64,000 bases of DNA from Pseudomonas entomophila (GTDB taxonomy: Bacteria; Pseudomonadota; Gammaproteobacteria; Pseudomonadales; Pseudomonadaceae). Both the position numbers and the translations under genes were made by a program. The DNA lies in NCBI RefSeq assembly GCF_023277925.1, contig NZ_CP063832.1, positions 4,152,501-4,216,500 of the forward strand, in the 5' to 3' direction. Within the stretch, counting starts at the first letter, position 1. Each line of letters begins with the position of its first letter. This document shows positions 55,933-64,000 of the stretch, piece by piece. The notes below the pieces were generated by a model. That model was given only the letters and a program-made list of their open reading frames with translations. It was not told the DNA's origin and searched no databases.

Positions 55933-56831
55933 TGGAGCGCCAGCTGGAAGCTTATTGCGCCCACCTGCGCAACGAGCGCCAGGTATCCGGGCACACCCTG
56001 CTGGCCTACCGCCGCGACCTCGAGAAAGTCATCGAATTCTGCAACAACCAAGGCATCACCGGCTGGGACGCGCTGCAAGTCCAGCAGTTGCGCCAGCTGG
56101 TGGCCCGCCAGCACCACCATGGCCAGTCCTCGCGCAGCCTGGCACGGTTGCTCTCGGCGGTACGCGGCCTGTACCGCTATCTCAATCGCGAAGGGGTGTG
56201 CCAACACGACCCGGCCAACGGCCTGGCGCCACCGAAGGGTGAGCGCCGCCTGCCCAAGACCCTGGATACCGACCGCGCCCTGCAGTTGCTCGACGGTGGC
56301 GTCGACGACGACTTCATCGCCCGGCGCGACCAGGCCATCCTCGAACTGTTCTACTCCTCGGGCCTGCGCCTGTCGGAACTGGCCGGCCTCGACCTGGAAC
56401 AGCTGGACCTGACCGGTGGGCTGGTCCAGGTGCACGGCAAAGGCGGCAAGAGCCGCGTGCTGCCGGTCGGTCGCAAGGCCCGCGAAGCCCTGCAGGAATG
56501 GCTCAGGCTACGTGGCATCGCCGGCCCTCGGGACAGCGCGGTGTTCATCACCCGCCAGGGCAACCGCTTGAGCCCACGGGCCATCCAGATGCGGGTCAAG
56601 ACCGTCGGTGAGCGCGAGTTAGGCCAGCACCTGCACCCGCACATGCTCCGCCACTCCTTCGCCAGCCACCTGCTGGAGTCGTCCCAGGACCTGCGCGCGG
56701 TGCAGGAGATGCTCGGCCACGCCGACATCAGCACCACGCAGATCTACACCCACTTGGACTTCCAGCACCTGGCCACCGTGTACGACAGCGCCCACCCCCG
56801 GGCCAAACGCAGCAAAGGCAGCGAACCATGA
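55932..56831 (+). CDS. xerC: Tyrosine recombinase XerC
   Basis: This 299-residue recombinase resolves chromosome dimers at dif with XerD. It has an N-terminal SAM-like core-binding domain (about 1-90) and a catalytic domain with R in [14 protein letters not shown] in [13 protein letters not shown], HxxR in [13 protein letters not shown], and nucleophile Tyr in IYTHLDF near residue 275. It overlaps the HAD gene by 4 bp. The dif site is not expected here. Confidence 0.96.
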   Translation: MERQLEAYCAHLRNERQVSGHTLLAYRRDLEKVIEFCNNQGITGWDALQVQQLRQLVARQHHHGQSSRSLARLLSAVRGLYRYLNREGVCQHDPANGLAPPKGERRLPKTLDTDRALQLLDGGVDDDFIARRDQAILELFYSSGLRLSELAGLDLEQLDLTGGLVQVHGKGGKSRVLPVGRKAREALQEWLRLRGIAGPRDSAVFITRQGNRLSPRAIQMRVKTVGERELGQHLHPHMLRHSFASHLLESSQDLRAVQEMLGHADISTTQIYTHLDFQHLATVYDSAHPRAKRSKGSEP

Positions 56832-57523
56832 GCATCAAGCTGATCACCTTCGACCTGGACGACACCCTGTGGGACACCGCGCCGGTGATCGCCACCGCCG
56901 AGGCCGTCCTGCGCGACTGGCTGGCGGCCAATGCGCCGATCCTGGGCGGGGTGCCGATCGAGCACCTGTTCGCCATCCGCGAACGCCTGGTGCAGGCCGA
57001 GCCCGGCCTCAGGCACCGTATCAGCGCCTTGCGCCGCCGTGTGCTGTTCCACGCCCTGGAAGAGGTCGGTTACAGCGAGAAGCATGCCCAGGAACTGGCC
57101 AACGAGGGCTTCGAGGTGTTCCTGCATGCCCGCCACCAGATCGAGGTGTTCCCCGAGGTGCAGCCGGTGCTGGAGCTTCTGCGCCACCAATTCATCCTCG
57201 GCGTGGTCACCAATGGCAATGCCGACGTCCGCCGGCTGGGGCTGGCGGACTACTTCAAGTTCGCGCTGTGCGCCGAGGACCTGGGTATCGGCAAGCCCGA
57301 CCCGGCGCCGTTCATGGAAGCCTTGAAGCGGGGCGATGTGGACGCAGGGGCTGCGGTGCATGTGGGTGATCACCCAGGCGATGACATCGCCGGCGCCCAG
57401 CGTGCTGGCCTGCGTGCAGTGTGGTTCAACCCACAGCACAAGGCCTGGAACGGCGAGCAGGCGCCGGACGCGGAGATCCAGAGGCTGTCGCAGTTGCCCG
57501 ACGTTCTATCGCGCTGGCGTTGA
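56828..57523 (+). CDS. HAD-superfamily hydrolase (YigB-like)
   Basis: This 231-residue phosphatase has HAD motifs I ([10 protein letters not shown], residues 7-16), II (VVTNGN near 127), III (K in [10 protein letters not shown] near 157) and IV ([14 protein letters not shown] near 178). E. coli YigB, a riboflavin-pathway phosphatase, sits in the same dapF-yigA-xerC-yigB order, so that role is likely though not certain. Last gene of the operon. Confidence 0.9.
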   Translation: MSIKLITFDLDDTLWDTAPVIATAEAVLRDWLAANAPILGGVPIEHLFAIRERLVQAEPGLRHRISALRRRVLFHALEEVGYSEKHAQELANEGFEVFLHARHQIEVFPEVQPVLELLRHQFILGVVTNGNADVRRLGLADYFKFALCAEDLGIGKPDPAPFMEALKRGDVDAGAAVHVGDHPGDDIAGAQRAGLRAVWFNPQHKAWNGEQAPDAEIQRLSQLPDVLSRWR

Positions 57524-57558
57524 CCAGGCTTCGCACTCTGCTGCCAATTAGGTATTTC

Positions 57559-57621
57559 GTGGGAGCGGGCTTGCCCCGCGATGGCGCTGATACCGCCATC
57601 GTGGGGCAAGCCCGCTCCCAC
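57559..57621. repeat. REP-type perfect palindrome
   Basis: The arm GTGGGAGCGGGCTTGCCCCG (plus CGATGGCG) is nearly fully complemented on the other side of a 7-nt centre, 35 bp past the HAD stop. Confidence 0.85.
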
Positions 57622-57649
57622 GTTGGTCTGACTAACAGTTGACGCCCAC

Positions 57650-57681
57650 AAAAAAGCCCGCAGCGACGGCGGGCTCTTTTG
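57650..57681 (-). terminator. Intrinsic terminator of sutA
   Basis: Minus-strand reading gives AAAAGAGCCCGCCGTCGC, then GCGGGCTTTTTT, a GC stem with a T run, 12 bp past the sutA stop. Confidence 0.8.
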
Positions 57682-57692
57682 CATTCAGCCAC

Positions 57693-58022
57693 TCAGATAG
57701 GGCGGCTGCCGTACTTGTTGTCCGGCTTCTTGGGCGGATCGGCGACCACGTTGGCCTCCACTTCCTGCACCTTGCCACCGCGCGACAGGAACTCTTCCAT
57801 CGCCTTGGCCAGCGCATCACGCTCTTTCTGTTTGGCTTCCATGCTCGGCATCTCGTCTACCGAGACAGCCGCCTTGGATTTGCCTTTGGCAGCGGGGGCG
57901 GGGCTGCTGTCGTCATCGCCAGCGTCTTCCGCGCCATCGTCTGCGGCCGCTTCGAGGCCTTCATCAGCCTCGTCTTCGTCGCCTACTTCGAGGTCGTCAT
58001 TTTCCAGATCGTCGTCGCTCAT
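57693..58022 (-). CDS. sutA: RNA polymerase-associated slow-growth factor SutA
   Basis: This 109-residue protein has a long Asp/Glu-rich disordered N-terminus (1-40), an Ala/Lys linker, a conserved helix (EAKQKERDALAKAMEEFLSRGG), and the C-terminal block VVADPPKKPDNKYGSRPI. This matches P. aeruginosa SutA, which binds RNA polymerase and aids transcription in slow growth. The location next to amtB-glnK is the same. It is preceded by a long gene-free region (431 bp to amtB). Confidence 0.9.
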   Translation of the reverse strand: MSDDDLENDDLEVGDEDEADEGLEAAADDGAEDAGDDDSSPAPAAKGKSKAAVSVDEMPSMEAKQKERDALAKAMEEFLSRGGKVQEVEANVVADPPKKPDNKYGSRPI

Positions 58023-58410
58023 GTTCTACCTCATGACTTGCGAAAAGCAGGTTAGTTATAGACCGGTGCAGCCGTAGACCGGCAGCCACCAGTGAAAATT
58101 CAACTGGCCGTGGGTTGGCCACTGCCCTGGGTGTCCGCCCCCTCATGGGGGGCCTGGCACCCTGCAGGCCCTGCTCCTGGCAAGGCCTGACGAAATACGT
58201 TGTACCCTTGCTGGCCACAGGCTATTGGCAAGCCTAGCAAAGGGTGGCGAAGTGTGTGGACTACTCGTCCAGCTTCCTTCGGCGCGCATTCTAGCGCGCT
58301 CGCAGAAAAAGCAAAGCACCAGAAACGCCCGATGGCTTGTAAGTTTTCCGCCCAGGTCGCGAACAGGCCGGGTAAATCGTTTGCCCCCCGCCAGGCAGCA
58401 AACTACAGGC
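58023..58410 (-). promoter_or_regulatory. sutA promoter and long leader region
   Basis: This gene-free sequence lies between the amtB terminator and sutA. It contains GC-rich stem-forming stretches near 58135-58185 (CCCCCTCATGGGGGG and CCTGCAGG/GGCCCTGC). No coding frame is credible, and I could not place the promoter. Confidence 0.4.
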
Positions 58411-58440
58411 AAAAAAATGCCCGGCGAACCGGGCAAGTTT
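58411..58440 (-). terminator. Intrinsic terminator of amtB
   Basis: Read on the minus strand: TTGCCCGG-TTCG-CCGGGCA followed by seven T residues, 14 bp past the amtB stop. The UUCG loop marks the strand. Confidence 0.92.
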
Positions 58441-58453
58441 TCCAGCGTGGCGG

Positions 58454-59788
58454 TTACAGGTTGTAGCCGCGCTCGTTGTGCTGAGCCAGGTCGAGGCCGA
58501 CCGACTCTTCTTCTTCGCTGACCCGCAGGCCCATCACCAGATCGAGCACCTTGAGGATCACGTAGGTGGCGATGGCGGTGTAGACCACGGTGAAGATCAC
58601 GCCCTTGGCCTGGATCCAGAACTGCGCGGCGATGTCGGTGACCGCACCGAAGCCGCCCAGGGCAGGTGCCGCGAACACGCCGGTAAGCAGGGCGCCGATG
58701 ATGCCGCCGATACCGTGCACACCGAAGGCGTCGAGGGAGTCGTCATAGCCCAGTTTGCGCTTGAGGCTGGTGGCGCAGAAGTAGCAGACGATGCCAGACA
58801 CCAGGCCGATCACCAGGGCGCCCATCGGGCCGACGGTACCAGCGGCCGGGGTGATGGCGACCAGACCGGCGACCACGCCCGAAGCGATGCCCAGCGCGCT
58901 GGGTTTGCCGTGGAAGATCCACTCGGCGAACATCCAGCCCAGCGCGGCGGCGGCGGTGGCAATCTGGGTCACCAGCATGGCCATGCCGGCAGTGCCATTG
59001 GCCGCGGCGGCGGAACCGGCGTTGAAGCCGAACCAGCCGATCCACAGCATGGCTGCGCCCATCAGGGTGTAGCCCAGGTTATGCGGGGCCATCGGCGTGG
59101 TGGGGTAGCCCTTGCGCTTGCCCAGCACCAGGCAGCAGACCAGGCCGGCGATACCGGCGTTGATGTGCACCACGGTGCCGCCGGCGAAGTCGAGCACGCC
59201 CCAATCCCACATCAGTGCGCCGTCACCGCTCCAGACCATGTGTGCGATCGGCGCATAGACCAGGGTGAACCACACGCCCATGAAGATCATCATCGCCGAG
59301 AACTTCATGCGTTCGGCGAAAGCACCGACGATCAGTGCCGGGGTGATGATGGCGAAGGTCATCTGGAAGGTGATGAACACCGCCTCAGGGAACAGCGCGG
59401 TGGCCGAGGTCAGGCCCGACGGCGTGACGCCGCTGAGGAAGGCCTTGGAGAAACCACCGATAAAGGAATTGAAGTTGAGCACGCCCTTTTCCATACCCGC
59501 GGTATCGAAAGCCAGGCTGTAGCCGTAGATGACCCACAGGATGCTGATCAGGCCAGTGATGGCGAAGCACTGCATCATCACCGACAGCACGTTCTTCGAA
59601 CGCACCATGCCGCCGTAGAACAGCGCCAGGCCCGGGATGGTCATGAACAGGACCAGCGCCGTCGAAGTGAGCATCCAGGCAGTGTCGCCGGAGTTCAGCA
59701 CCGGGGCGGCCGTTTCCTCGGCCAGGGCCAGCCCTGGCATTACGAGGGACAATAGGGCTCCTAGCCCTGCGATCTTGCGCAGAGTCAT
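58454..59788 (-). CDS. amtB: Ammonium transporter AmtB
   Basis: This 444-residue inner-membrane ammonium channel has a signal-like first helix (MTLRKIAGLGALLSLVMPGL) and eleven further helices. Conserved parts are DTAWMLTSTALVLFMTIPGLALFYGG, FDTAGMEKGVLNF (variable loop), DFAGGTVVHINAGIAGL with the first pore His, and DAFGVHGIGGIIGALL with the second. It follows glnK by 48 bp, and PII-regulated gating is expected. Confidence 0.96.
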   Translation of the reverse strand: MTLRKIAGLGALLSLVMPGLALAEETAAPVLNSGDTAWMLTSTALVLFMTIPGLALFYGGMVRSKNVLSVMMQCFAITGLISILWVIYGYSLAFDTAGMEKGVLNFNSFIGGFSKAFLSGVTPSGLTSATALFPEAVFITFQMTFAIITPALIVGAFAERMKFSAMMIFMGVWFTLVYAPIAHMVWSGDGALMWDWGVLDFAGGTVVHINAGIAGLVCCLVLGKRKGYPTTPMAPHNLGYTLMGAAMLWIGWFGFNAGSAAAANGTAGMAMLVTQIATAAAALGWMFAEWIFHGKPSALGIASGVVAGLVAITPAAGTVGPMGALVIGLVSGIVCYFCATSLKRKLGYDDSLDAFGVHGIGGIIGALLTGVFAAPALGGFGAVTDIAAQFWIQAKGVIFTVVYTAIATYVILKVLDLVMGLRVSEEEESVGLDLAQHNERGYNL

Positions 59789-59836
59789 GTTGTTTTCTCC
59801 TGGGGCGTTGGGTTTGGTGAGGCTGTGTTCTGGCGC

Positions 59837-60565
<729 letters not shown>

Positions 60566-60581
60566 TCAGCGGATAGCCAAC

Positions 60582-60845
60582 ATGCTCGCGCCCAAAGCCT
60601 TTCTCGATGCCCTGAGCGACCAGGCCTCGCGCCTGTTCAGCGGCGACACCGCTGCGCCTCGCGCCGAACTGGAAAGCCAGTTCAAGGTGCTGATGCAGGG
60701 CGCCTTCAGCAAGCTCGACCTGGTCAGCCGCGAAGAGTTCGACAGTCAAATGGTGGTGCTGGCCCGCACCCGCGCCAGGCTGGAAGCCCTGGAGAAACAG
60801 GTCGCCGAGCTGGAAGCACGGATGGCACCGCCCACTACGGAATAA
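60582..60845 (+). CDS. ubiK: Ubiquinone biosynthesis accessory factor UbiK (BMFP domain)
   Basis: This 87-residue protein has an N-terminal amphipathic region (APKAFLDALSDQASRLFSG) and a C-terminal coiled coil (REEFDSQMVVLARTRARLEALEKQVAELEARM). This is the YqiC/UbiK family that assists the Ubi complex with UbiJ. The ATG at 60582 is favoured over an upstream ATG inside the NtrC region. It is divergent from glnK and followed 24 bp later by the molbindin gene. Confidence 0.9.
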   Translation: MLAPKAFLDALSDQASRLFSGDTAAPRAELESQFKVLMQGAFSKLDLVSREEFDSQMVVLARTRARLEALEKQVAELEARMAPPTTE

Positions 60846-60869
60846 CAATCGATACACGGAGCGTTCCCC

Positions 60870-61298
60870 ATGCAAGTCAGTGCCCGCAATGTCTTCGAAG
60901 GTAAGGTCAGCGCAGTCCAGCCAGGCGCGGTCAACGCCGAAGTCGAACTGACCCTCGCCGGTGGCGAGAAATTGGTCGCAGTGGTCACCATGGCCAGCCT
61001 GCACAACCTCAACATCAATGTCGGCAAGCAGGCCGTGGCGCTGGTGAAGGCCCCTTGGGTGGTACTGATGACCGACGCCGCCGGCTACAAACTGTCGGCG
61101 CGCAACAGCCTGGAAGGCGAAGTGGCGCGGGTCGGCGACGGCGCGGTGAACGCCGAGGTGGTCCTGAAGCTGCCCGGTGGCACCGAGGTCTATGCCATCG
61201 TCACCCGTGAAGCGGTGCAGGAGCTTGGCCTCAAGCCAGGCGTAAAAGCCACCGCGTTGATCAAGGCCTCGCACATCATCCTCGGCGCCAAGGCCTGA
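60870..61298 (+). CDS. Molbindin-like protein with two TOBE (Mop) domains
   Basis: This 142-residue protein consists of two repeated Mop/TOBE domains: SARNVFEGKVSAVQPGAVNAEVELTLAGG (3-31) and SARNSLEGEVARVGDGAVNAEVVLKLPGG (75-103). Each is followed by a VT(M/R)EA(V)-type helix. Molbindins store molybdate or tungstate as oligomers. No modABC genes are in the window. Confidence 0.9.
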   Translation: MQVSARNVFEGKVSAVQPGAVNAEVELTLAGGEKLVAVVTMASLHNLNINVGKQAVALVKAPWVVLMTDAAGYKLSARNSLEGEVARVGDGAVNAEVVLKLPGGTEVYAIVTREAVQELGLKPGVKATALIKASHIILGAKA

Positions 61299-61328
61299 TG
61301 ACCACGGGCCACTGATCTTGCGTGGCCT

Positions 61329-61415
61329 CTGTAGGAGCGGCTTCAGCCGCGATCACCCACGAAGCGGGTGGCACACACCGCGATGCCTGCATCGCGGCTA
61401 AAGCCGCTCCTACAG
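61329..61415. repeat. REP inverted pair
   Basis: CTGTAGGAGCGGCTTCAGCC and its complement flank a variable centre of about 45 bp that carries its own small hairpins. It lies 30 bp past the molbindin stop. Confidence 0.85.
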
Positions 61416-61455
61416 CCAACTCATGCAAAACCAAATATTCCCTGAACCAACCAGA

Positions 61456-61475
61456 TGAAACTTATTTAAGTTTCA
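61456..61475. promoter_or_regulatory. Perfect palindrome, candidate operator upstream of mgtA leader promoter
   Basis: TGAAACTTATTTAAGTTTCA is a 9-bp perfect inverted repeat with a 2-bp centre, 9 bp upstream of a -35-like TTGACT. The cognate regulator is unknown; it does not match the PhoP direct-repeat consensus. Confidence 0.5.
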
Positions 61476-61484
61476 CCTCCCCGG

Positions 61485-61512
61485 TTGACTTGCCCGCTAT
61501 GCTTTGCATAAA
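61485..61512 (+). promoter_or_regulatory. Probable promoter of mgtA leader transcript
   Basis: TTGACT, 16-bp spacer, CATAAA. The -35 matches consensus at 5 of 6 positions and the -10 at 4 of 6. Transcription would begin near 61519, giving a leader of about 720 nt before mgtA. Confidence 0.4.
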
Positions 61513-61551
61513 GTTCACCCGCCCCAAAAAAGCGGGCCTTTATTTCAACTC

Positions 61552-61668
61552 ATGAAGAACTCAATGGACACAGTATCTAGTCGCTGCCTGGCCGTTTTTG
61601 CCTGCCAGGCACTTGAACCGGAACTCCGGGCCCGCCCCCAAGGTCGGGCAAGCCGCGCCAGAGCCTGA
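61552..61668 (+). CDS. Candidate leader ORF 1 (38 codons)
   Basis: MKNSMDTVSSRCLAVFACQA then a basic Arg/Ala-rich tail. It lies just after a small CCCGC/GCGGG hairpin (61518-61536) with a T-rich tail. No good Shine-Dalgarno precedes it; an internal ATG at 61564 is an alternative. Translation is uncertain. Confidence 0.25.
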   Translation: MKNSMDTVSSRCLAVFACQALEPELRARPQGRASRARA

Positions 61669-61721
61669 TTGCTCCGCCGTCGCTTGCCGTCCCGGGTGCC
61701 CGCCCGGTCGGAGGCAAGCTC

Positions 61722-61928
61722 ATGAACTTCATCATCTTTATCCACGATCGCCTGCACGCCCCGGCGCGCAAGGCCTTGCCATGCCTGCGCCCTCCCCACG
61801 CGACCGCTCAACGGCTGCGCGCCACTTGGCTGCCCCAGCTGGTTTGCCCTGCCCTGCGCCTGCACTGGCACACCGAAGACACCCAGGAACCGCCCAGTCG
61901 ATGGCGCGCCCGTCTGTGCTTCTGCTAA
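61722..61928 (+). CDS. Candidate leader ORF 2 (68 codons) upstream of mgtA
   Basis: This 68-residue protein begins MNFIIFIHDRLHAPARKALP, is rich in Arg, Pro and Leu, has Pro-Pro pairs (LRPPHA, EPPSRW) and ends RARLCFC. A perfect GGAGG lies 7 nt before the ATG, the strongest Shine-Dalgarno in this interval. In Salmonella, proline-containing leader peptides (MgtL, MgtP) control Mg2+ transporter genes; a similar role here is inference. No database family is recognised. Confidence 0.5.
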   Translation: MNFIIFIHDRLHAPARKALPCLRPPHATAQRLRATWLPQLVCPALRLHWHTEDTQEPPSRWRARLCFC

Positions 61929-61986
61929 CCGGCGCGATGCATTCCCGACACTAAGCTGACGACCTATTCAGCGTCAGAACTTCACG

Positions 61987-62006
61987 AACTTTAACTCTTT
62001 AAAGTT
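61987..62006. promoter_or_regulatory. Second AACTT/AAGTT palindrome in mgtA leader
   Basis: AACTTTAA-CTCT-TTAAAGTT is a perfect 8-bp inverted repeat related in sequence to the palindrome at 61456-61475 (shared AACTT...AAGTT arms). It is about 235 bp before mgtA. Confidence 0.4.
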
Positions 62007-62053
62007 TGCGGGCTTCTTATTGCCAATCACTTTATTCGAGGTTTCAAAAGACC

Positions 62054-62194
62054 ATGGAATCCGCCAGTAGAAAGTTCGCTGCCGATCTTATTTCCGGCAT
62101 TCGCCAGCGAACACGTAAACGTCGGAAAAACCACGTTTTTCATCGATCGAATGATCGCGGCCCGAGACACGTTCACTCACCCGTTCAACAGTGA
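62054..62194 (+). CDS. Candidate leader ORF 3 (46 codons), basic
   Basis: MESASRKFAADLISGIRQRT followed by RKRRKNH and a His/Arg-rich end. It stops 45 bp before mgtA. GAGG lies 13 nt upstream of the ATG, a weak start context. It may be a small regulatory peptide or non-coding. Confidence 0.3.
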   Translation: MESASRKFAADLISGIRQRTRKRRKNHVFHRSNDRGPRHVHSPVQQ

Positions 62195-62239
62195 GTCGAC
62201 TGTGTGTCGTGCCGCCTCCTGCGGCAGGAGCACAGCCAA

Positions 62240-64000
62240 ATGACCGTAAAAGACCGCAACACCACGAGCAAAGCCGGCGCAGACACCCGCCTCTCCATGC
62301 GCGCCGCCCGCGAGGCGCGCAACGGCCTGGCCGTCACCCTCGCCAACCTCGACGCCAGCGAACGGGGCCTGACCGAGCACGAAGCCACCAAGCGCCTGCA
62401 ACGCGACGGGGGCAACGAAGTCGCCCACGACAAGCCGGAACCGGCCCTGATGCAACTGCTCAAGGCCCTGCACAACCCCTTCATCTATGTATTGCTGACC
62501 CTGGCCGGGATCAGCTTCGTCACCGACTACTGGCTGCCCCTGCGCGCAGGTGAAGTGGAGGATGCCGACCTGACCAAGGTCATCATCATCATGACCATGG
62601 TCAGCGCCAGCGGCCTGCTGCGCTTCTGGCAGGAATACCGTTCGACCAAGGCCGCCGAAGCCCTCAAGGCCATGGTCCGCACCACCGCCACCGTGCTGCG
62701 CCGCGAACGCCACGACCAGGCCCCGCGCCTGCGCGAAGTGCCGATGAACGAACTGGTGGCCGGCGACATCGTGCAGCTCAGCGCCGGCGACATGATCCCC
62801 GCAGACATCCGCCTGATCGAATCCCGCGACCTGTTCATCAGCCAGGCCGTGCTCACCGGCGAAGCCTTGCCGGTGGAAAAGTACGACACCCTGGGCCACG
62901 TTGCACAGAAGTCCGCCGGCGACAGCACCAGCGCTGAAGGCAACCTGCTCGACCTGCCCAACATCGGCTTCATGGGCACCAACGTGGTCAGTGGCCGGGC
63001 CCGCGCCGTGGTGGTGGCCACCGGCAAGCGCACCTACTTCGGTTCGCTGGCCAAGGCCATCGCCGGCTCGCGCAGCCAGACCGCCTTCGACCGCGGGGTG
63101 AACAGCGTCAGCCGCCTGCTGATCCGCTTCATGCTGGTGATGGTGCCGGTGGTGTTCATGCTCAATGGCGTGGTCAAGGGCGATTGGAGCGACGCCTTCC
63201 TGTTCGCCCTGGCCGTGGCCGTGGGCCTCACCCCGGAAATGCTGCCGATGATCGTCAGCGCCAACCTGGCCAAGGGCGCCGTGGCCATGGCCCGGCGCAA
63301 AGTGGTGGTCAAGCGCCTGAACGCCATCCAGAACTTCGGCTCGATGGATGTGCTGTGCACCGACAAGACCGGCACCCTCACGCAGGACCGGATCATCCTT
63401 GAGCACCACGTCGACCCCAGCGGCCGCGCCGACCCGCGCCTGCTCGAACTGGCCTGGCTGAACAGCCACCACCAGAGCGGCGTGAAGAACCTGATGGACC
63501 AGGCCGTGCTGCGCTTCGCCGCTGAGAACGGCGGCTTCCAGCCGCCTTACGCCTACGCCAAGGTCGACGAGCTGCCCTTCGACTTCATCCGCCGCCGGCT
63601 GTCGGTGATCGTCAAGGACGCCCTGGGCGATCACCTGCTGGTGAGCAAAGGTGCGGTCGAAGAGGTGCTGGCCATCGCCACCCACGTGGAACAGGACGGC
63701 CAGCGGTTCGTGCTCGATGACGCCCGGCGTCAGCAGTTACTCACCACGGCCGCCACCTTCAACCAAGAAGGCTTCCGCGTGCTGCTGGTCGGCACCCGCG
63801 AGATTCCGGCCACCGAAGGCAAGGCCCAGTACCACACCGACGACGAGCGCGAACTGGTGATCCGCGGCTTCCTGACCTTCCTCGACCCACCCAAGGAAAC
63901 TGCCGGCCCGGCCATCGCCGCCCTGCGTGAGATGGGCGTGAAGGTAAAGGTGCTCACTGGCGACAACCCGGTGGTCACCTGCAAGGTCTGCCGCGAAGTA
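62240..64000 (+). CDS. mgtA: Magnesium-translocating P-type ATPase, MgtA type (3' end cut off)
   Basis: The first 587 residues of a type III P-type Mg2+ ATPase. It has a charged N-terminus, two helices (about 80-97 and 110-128), actuator loop TGEALPVEK (from residue 206), an ion-site helix with VGLTPEMLP, phosphorylation site DKTGTLT (Asp375), and a nucleotide-binding domain. The frame is open to the right edge, where the hinge LTGDNP is reached. An AGGAG box lies 9 nt before the ATG. Imports Mg2+; expression is probably controlled through the long leader. Confidence 0.93.
   Translation, partial: MTVKDRNTTSKAGADTRLSMRAAREARNGLAVTLANLDASERGLTEHEATKRLQRDGGNEVAHDKPEPALMQLLKALHNPFIYVLLTLAGISFVTDYWLPLRAGEVEDADLTKVIIIMTMVSASGLLRFWQEYRSTKAAEALKAMVRTTATVLRRERHDQAPRLREVPMNELVAGDIVQLSAGDMIPADIRLIESRDLFISQAVLTGEALPVEKYDTLGHVAQKSAGDSTSAEGNLLDLPNIGFMGTNVVSGRARAVVVATGKRTYFGSLAKAIAGSRSQTAFDRGVNSVSRLLIRFMLVMVPVVFMLNGVVKGDWSDAFLFALAVAVGLTPEMLPMIVSANLAKGAVAMARRKVVVKRLNAIQNFGSMDVLCTDKTGTLTQDRIILEHHVDPSGRADPRLLELAWLNSHHQSGVKNLMDQAVLRFAAENGGFQPPYAYAKVDELPFDFIRRRLSVIVKDALGDHLLVSKGAVEEVLAIATHVEQDGQRFVLDDARRQQLLTTAATFNQEGFRVLLVGTREIPATEGKAQYHTDDERELVIRGFLTFLDPPKETAGPAIAALREMGVKVKVLTGDNPVVTCKVCREV

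Larger units (their letters stand above)
61299..62239. other. Long mgtA upstream region without large genes
   Basis: This 941-bp interval contains a REP pair, a palindrome at 61456-61475, a promoter-like sequence at 61485-61512, three small ORFs, a second palindrome at 61987-62006, and the mgtA ribosome-binding site (AGGAG at 62226-62230). It is the longest stretch without a sizeable gene in the window. Confidence 0.7.

Noticed and set aside
61518..61550. CCCGC/GCGGG hairpin as an mgtA attenuator
   Set aside because: The stem is only 5 bp with a 9-nt A-rich loop and a broken T run; too weak to call a terminator from sequence alone.
62177..63685. A 502-codon open frame antisense to mgtA
   Set aside because: The plus strand encodes unmistakable P-type ATPase motifs (DKTGTL, TGEALP), while this frame is Gly/His/Gln-rich noise.

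Overview
The window is a stretch of core chromosome from a fluorescent Pseudomonas, most likely of the P. putida group. Three things point there: the GC-rich coding with strong third-position GC bias; many short palindromic REP elements of the P. putida type (arms such as GTAGGAGCGGCTTCAGCCGCG and GTGGGAGCGGG) between genes; and gene neighbourhoods typical of Pseudomonas (pepP-ubiH-ubiI, zapA-ssrS-ygfA, ubiD-rho-trxA-ppx/ppk-hemB, hemCDXY-algR-argH, cyaA-rnk-cyaY-lptM-lysA-dapF-xerC, sutA-amtB-glnK). There is no prophage, insertion sequence, CRISPR array, rRNA or tRNA. The genes at both ends are cut: gcvP on the left and an MgtA-type Mg2+ ATPase on the right.

Layout. 1-2.3 kb: glycine cleavage genes gcvT-gcvH-gcvP. 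2.4-5.3 kb: a ferric-iron ABC importer (binding protein and permease, no ATPase gene alongside) behind a good Fur box. 5.3-10.2 kb: a tightly packed ubiquinone-hydroxylase cluster (UPF0149, pepP, ubiH, DUF4442, ubiI-like). 10.3-12.5 kb: TIGR02449/ZapB-like protein, ZapA, 6S RNA, 5-formyl-THF cyclo-ligase, a small membrane protein and an EVE-domain protein. 12.6-17.4 kb: a HlyD-RbbA-YhhJ export operon. 17.4-24.4 kb: FliL-like protein, quinone oxidoreductase, ChaC, a [2Fe-2S] flavin reductase coupled to ubiD, rho and trxA. 24.5-31.6 kb: polyphosphate genes ppx and ppk (convergent, with a Pho-box-like repeat before ppx), hemB, and a DedA gene that overlaps a sterol-desaturase-like gene tail to tail. 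31.7-38.3 kb: elbB, a YaiI protein, a cytochrome c-FTR1 iron permease, and a four-gene envelope operon (COG3014 lipoprotein, YcfL, LpoB, CsgG-like). 38.4-39.4 kb: two tiny Pseudomonas-specific genes behind an elaborate structured leader. 39.4-46 kb: hemC-hemD-hemX-hemY, an algR gene without algZ, and argH. 46-52.6 kb: GST, two small genes, cyaA, an isolated PI-PLC-like gene, rnk, DUF1289 and cyaY. 52.9-57.5 kb: lptM-lysA-dapF-DUF484-xerC-HAD. 57.7-61.3 kb: sutA, amtB, glnK, ubiK and a two-domain molbindin. 61.3-64 kb: a long leader with three candidate small ORFs upstream of mgtA.

The best candidates for undescribed biology are regulatory RNAs and leaders rather than new protein systems. They are (1) the mutually exclusive pairings and UUCG-capped hairpins in the 190-nt leader of the 38.4-38.9 kb gene pair; (2) the roughly 720-nt mgtA leader holding a proline-containing 68-codon ORF with a strong Shine-Dalgarno and two related AACTT/AAGTT palindromes; (3) a perfect 14-bp hairpin that buries the ribosome-binding site of the TIGR02647 gene; and (4) an 11-bp-periodic PhoB-like repeat before ppx. 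The glnK promoter shows a textbook sigma-54/NtrC layout.
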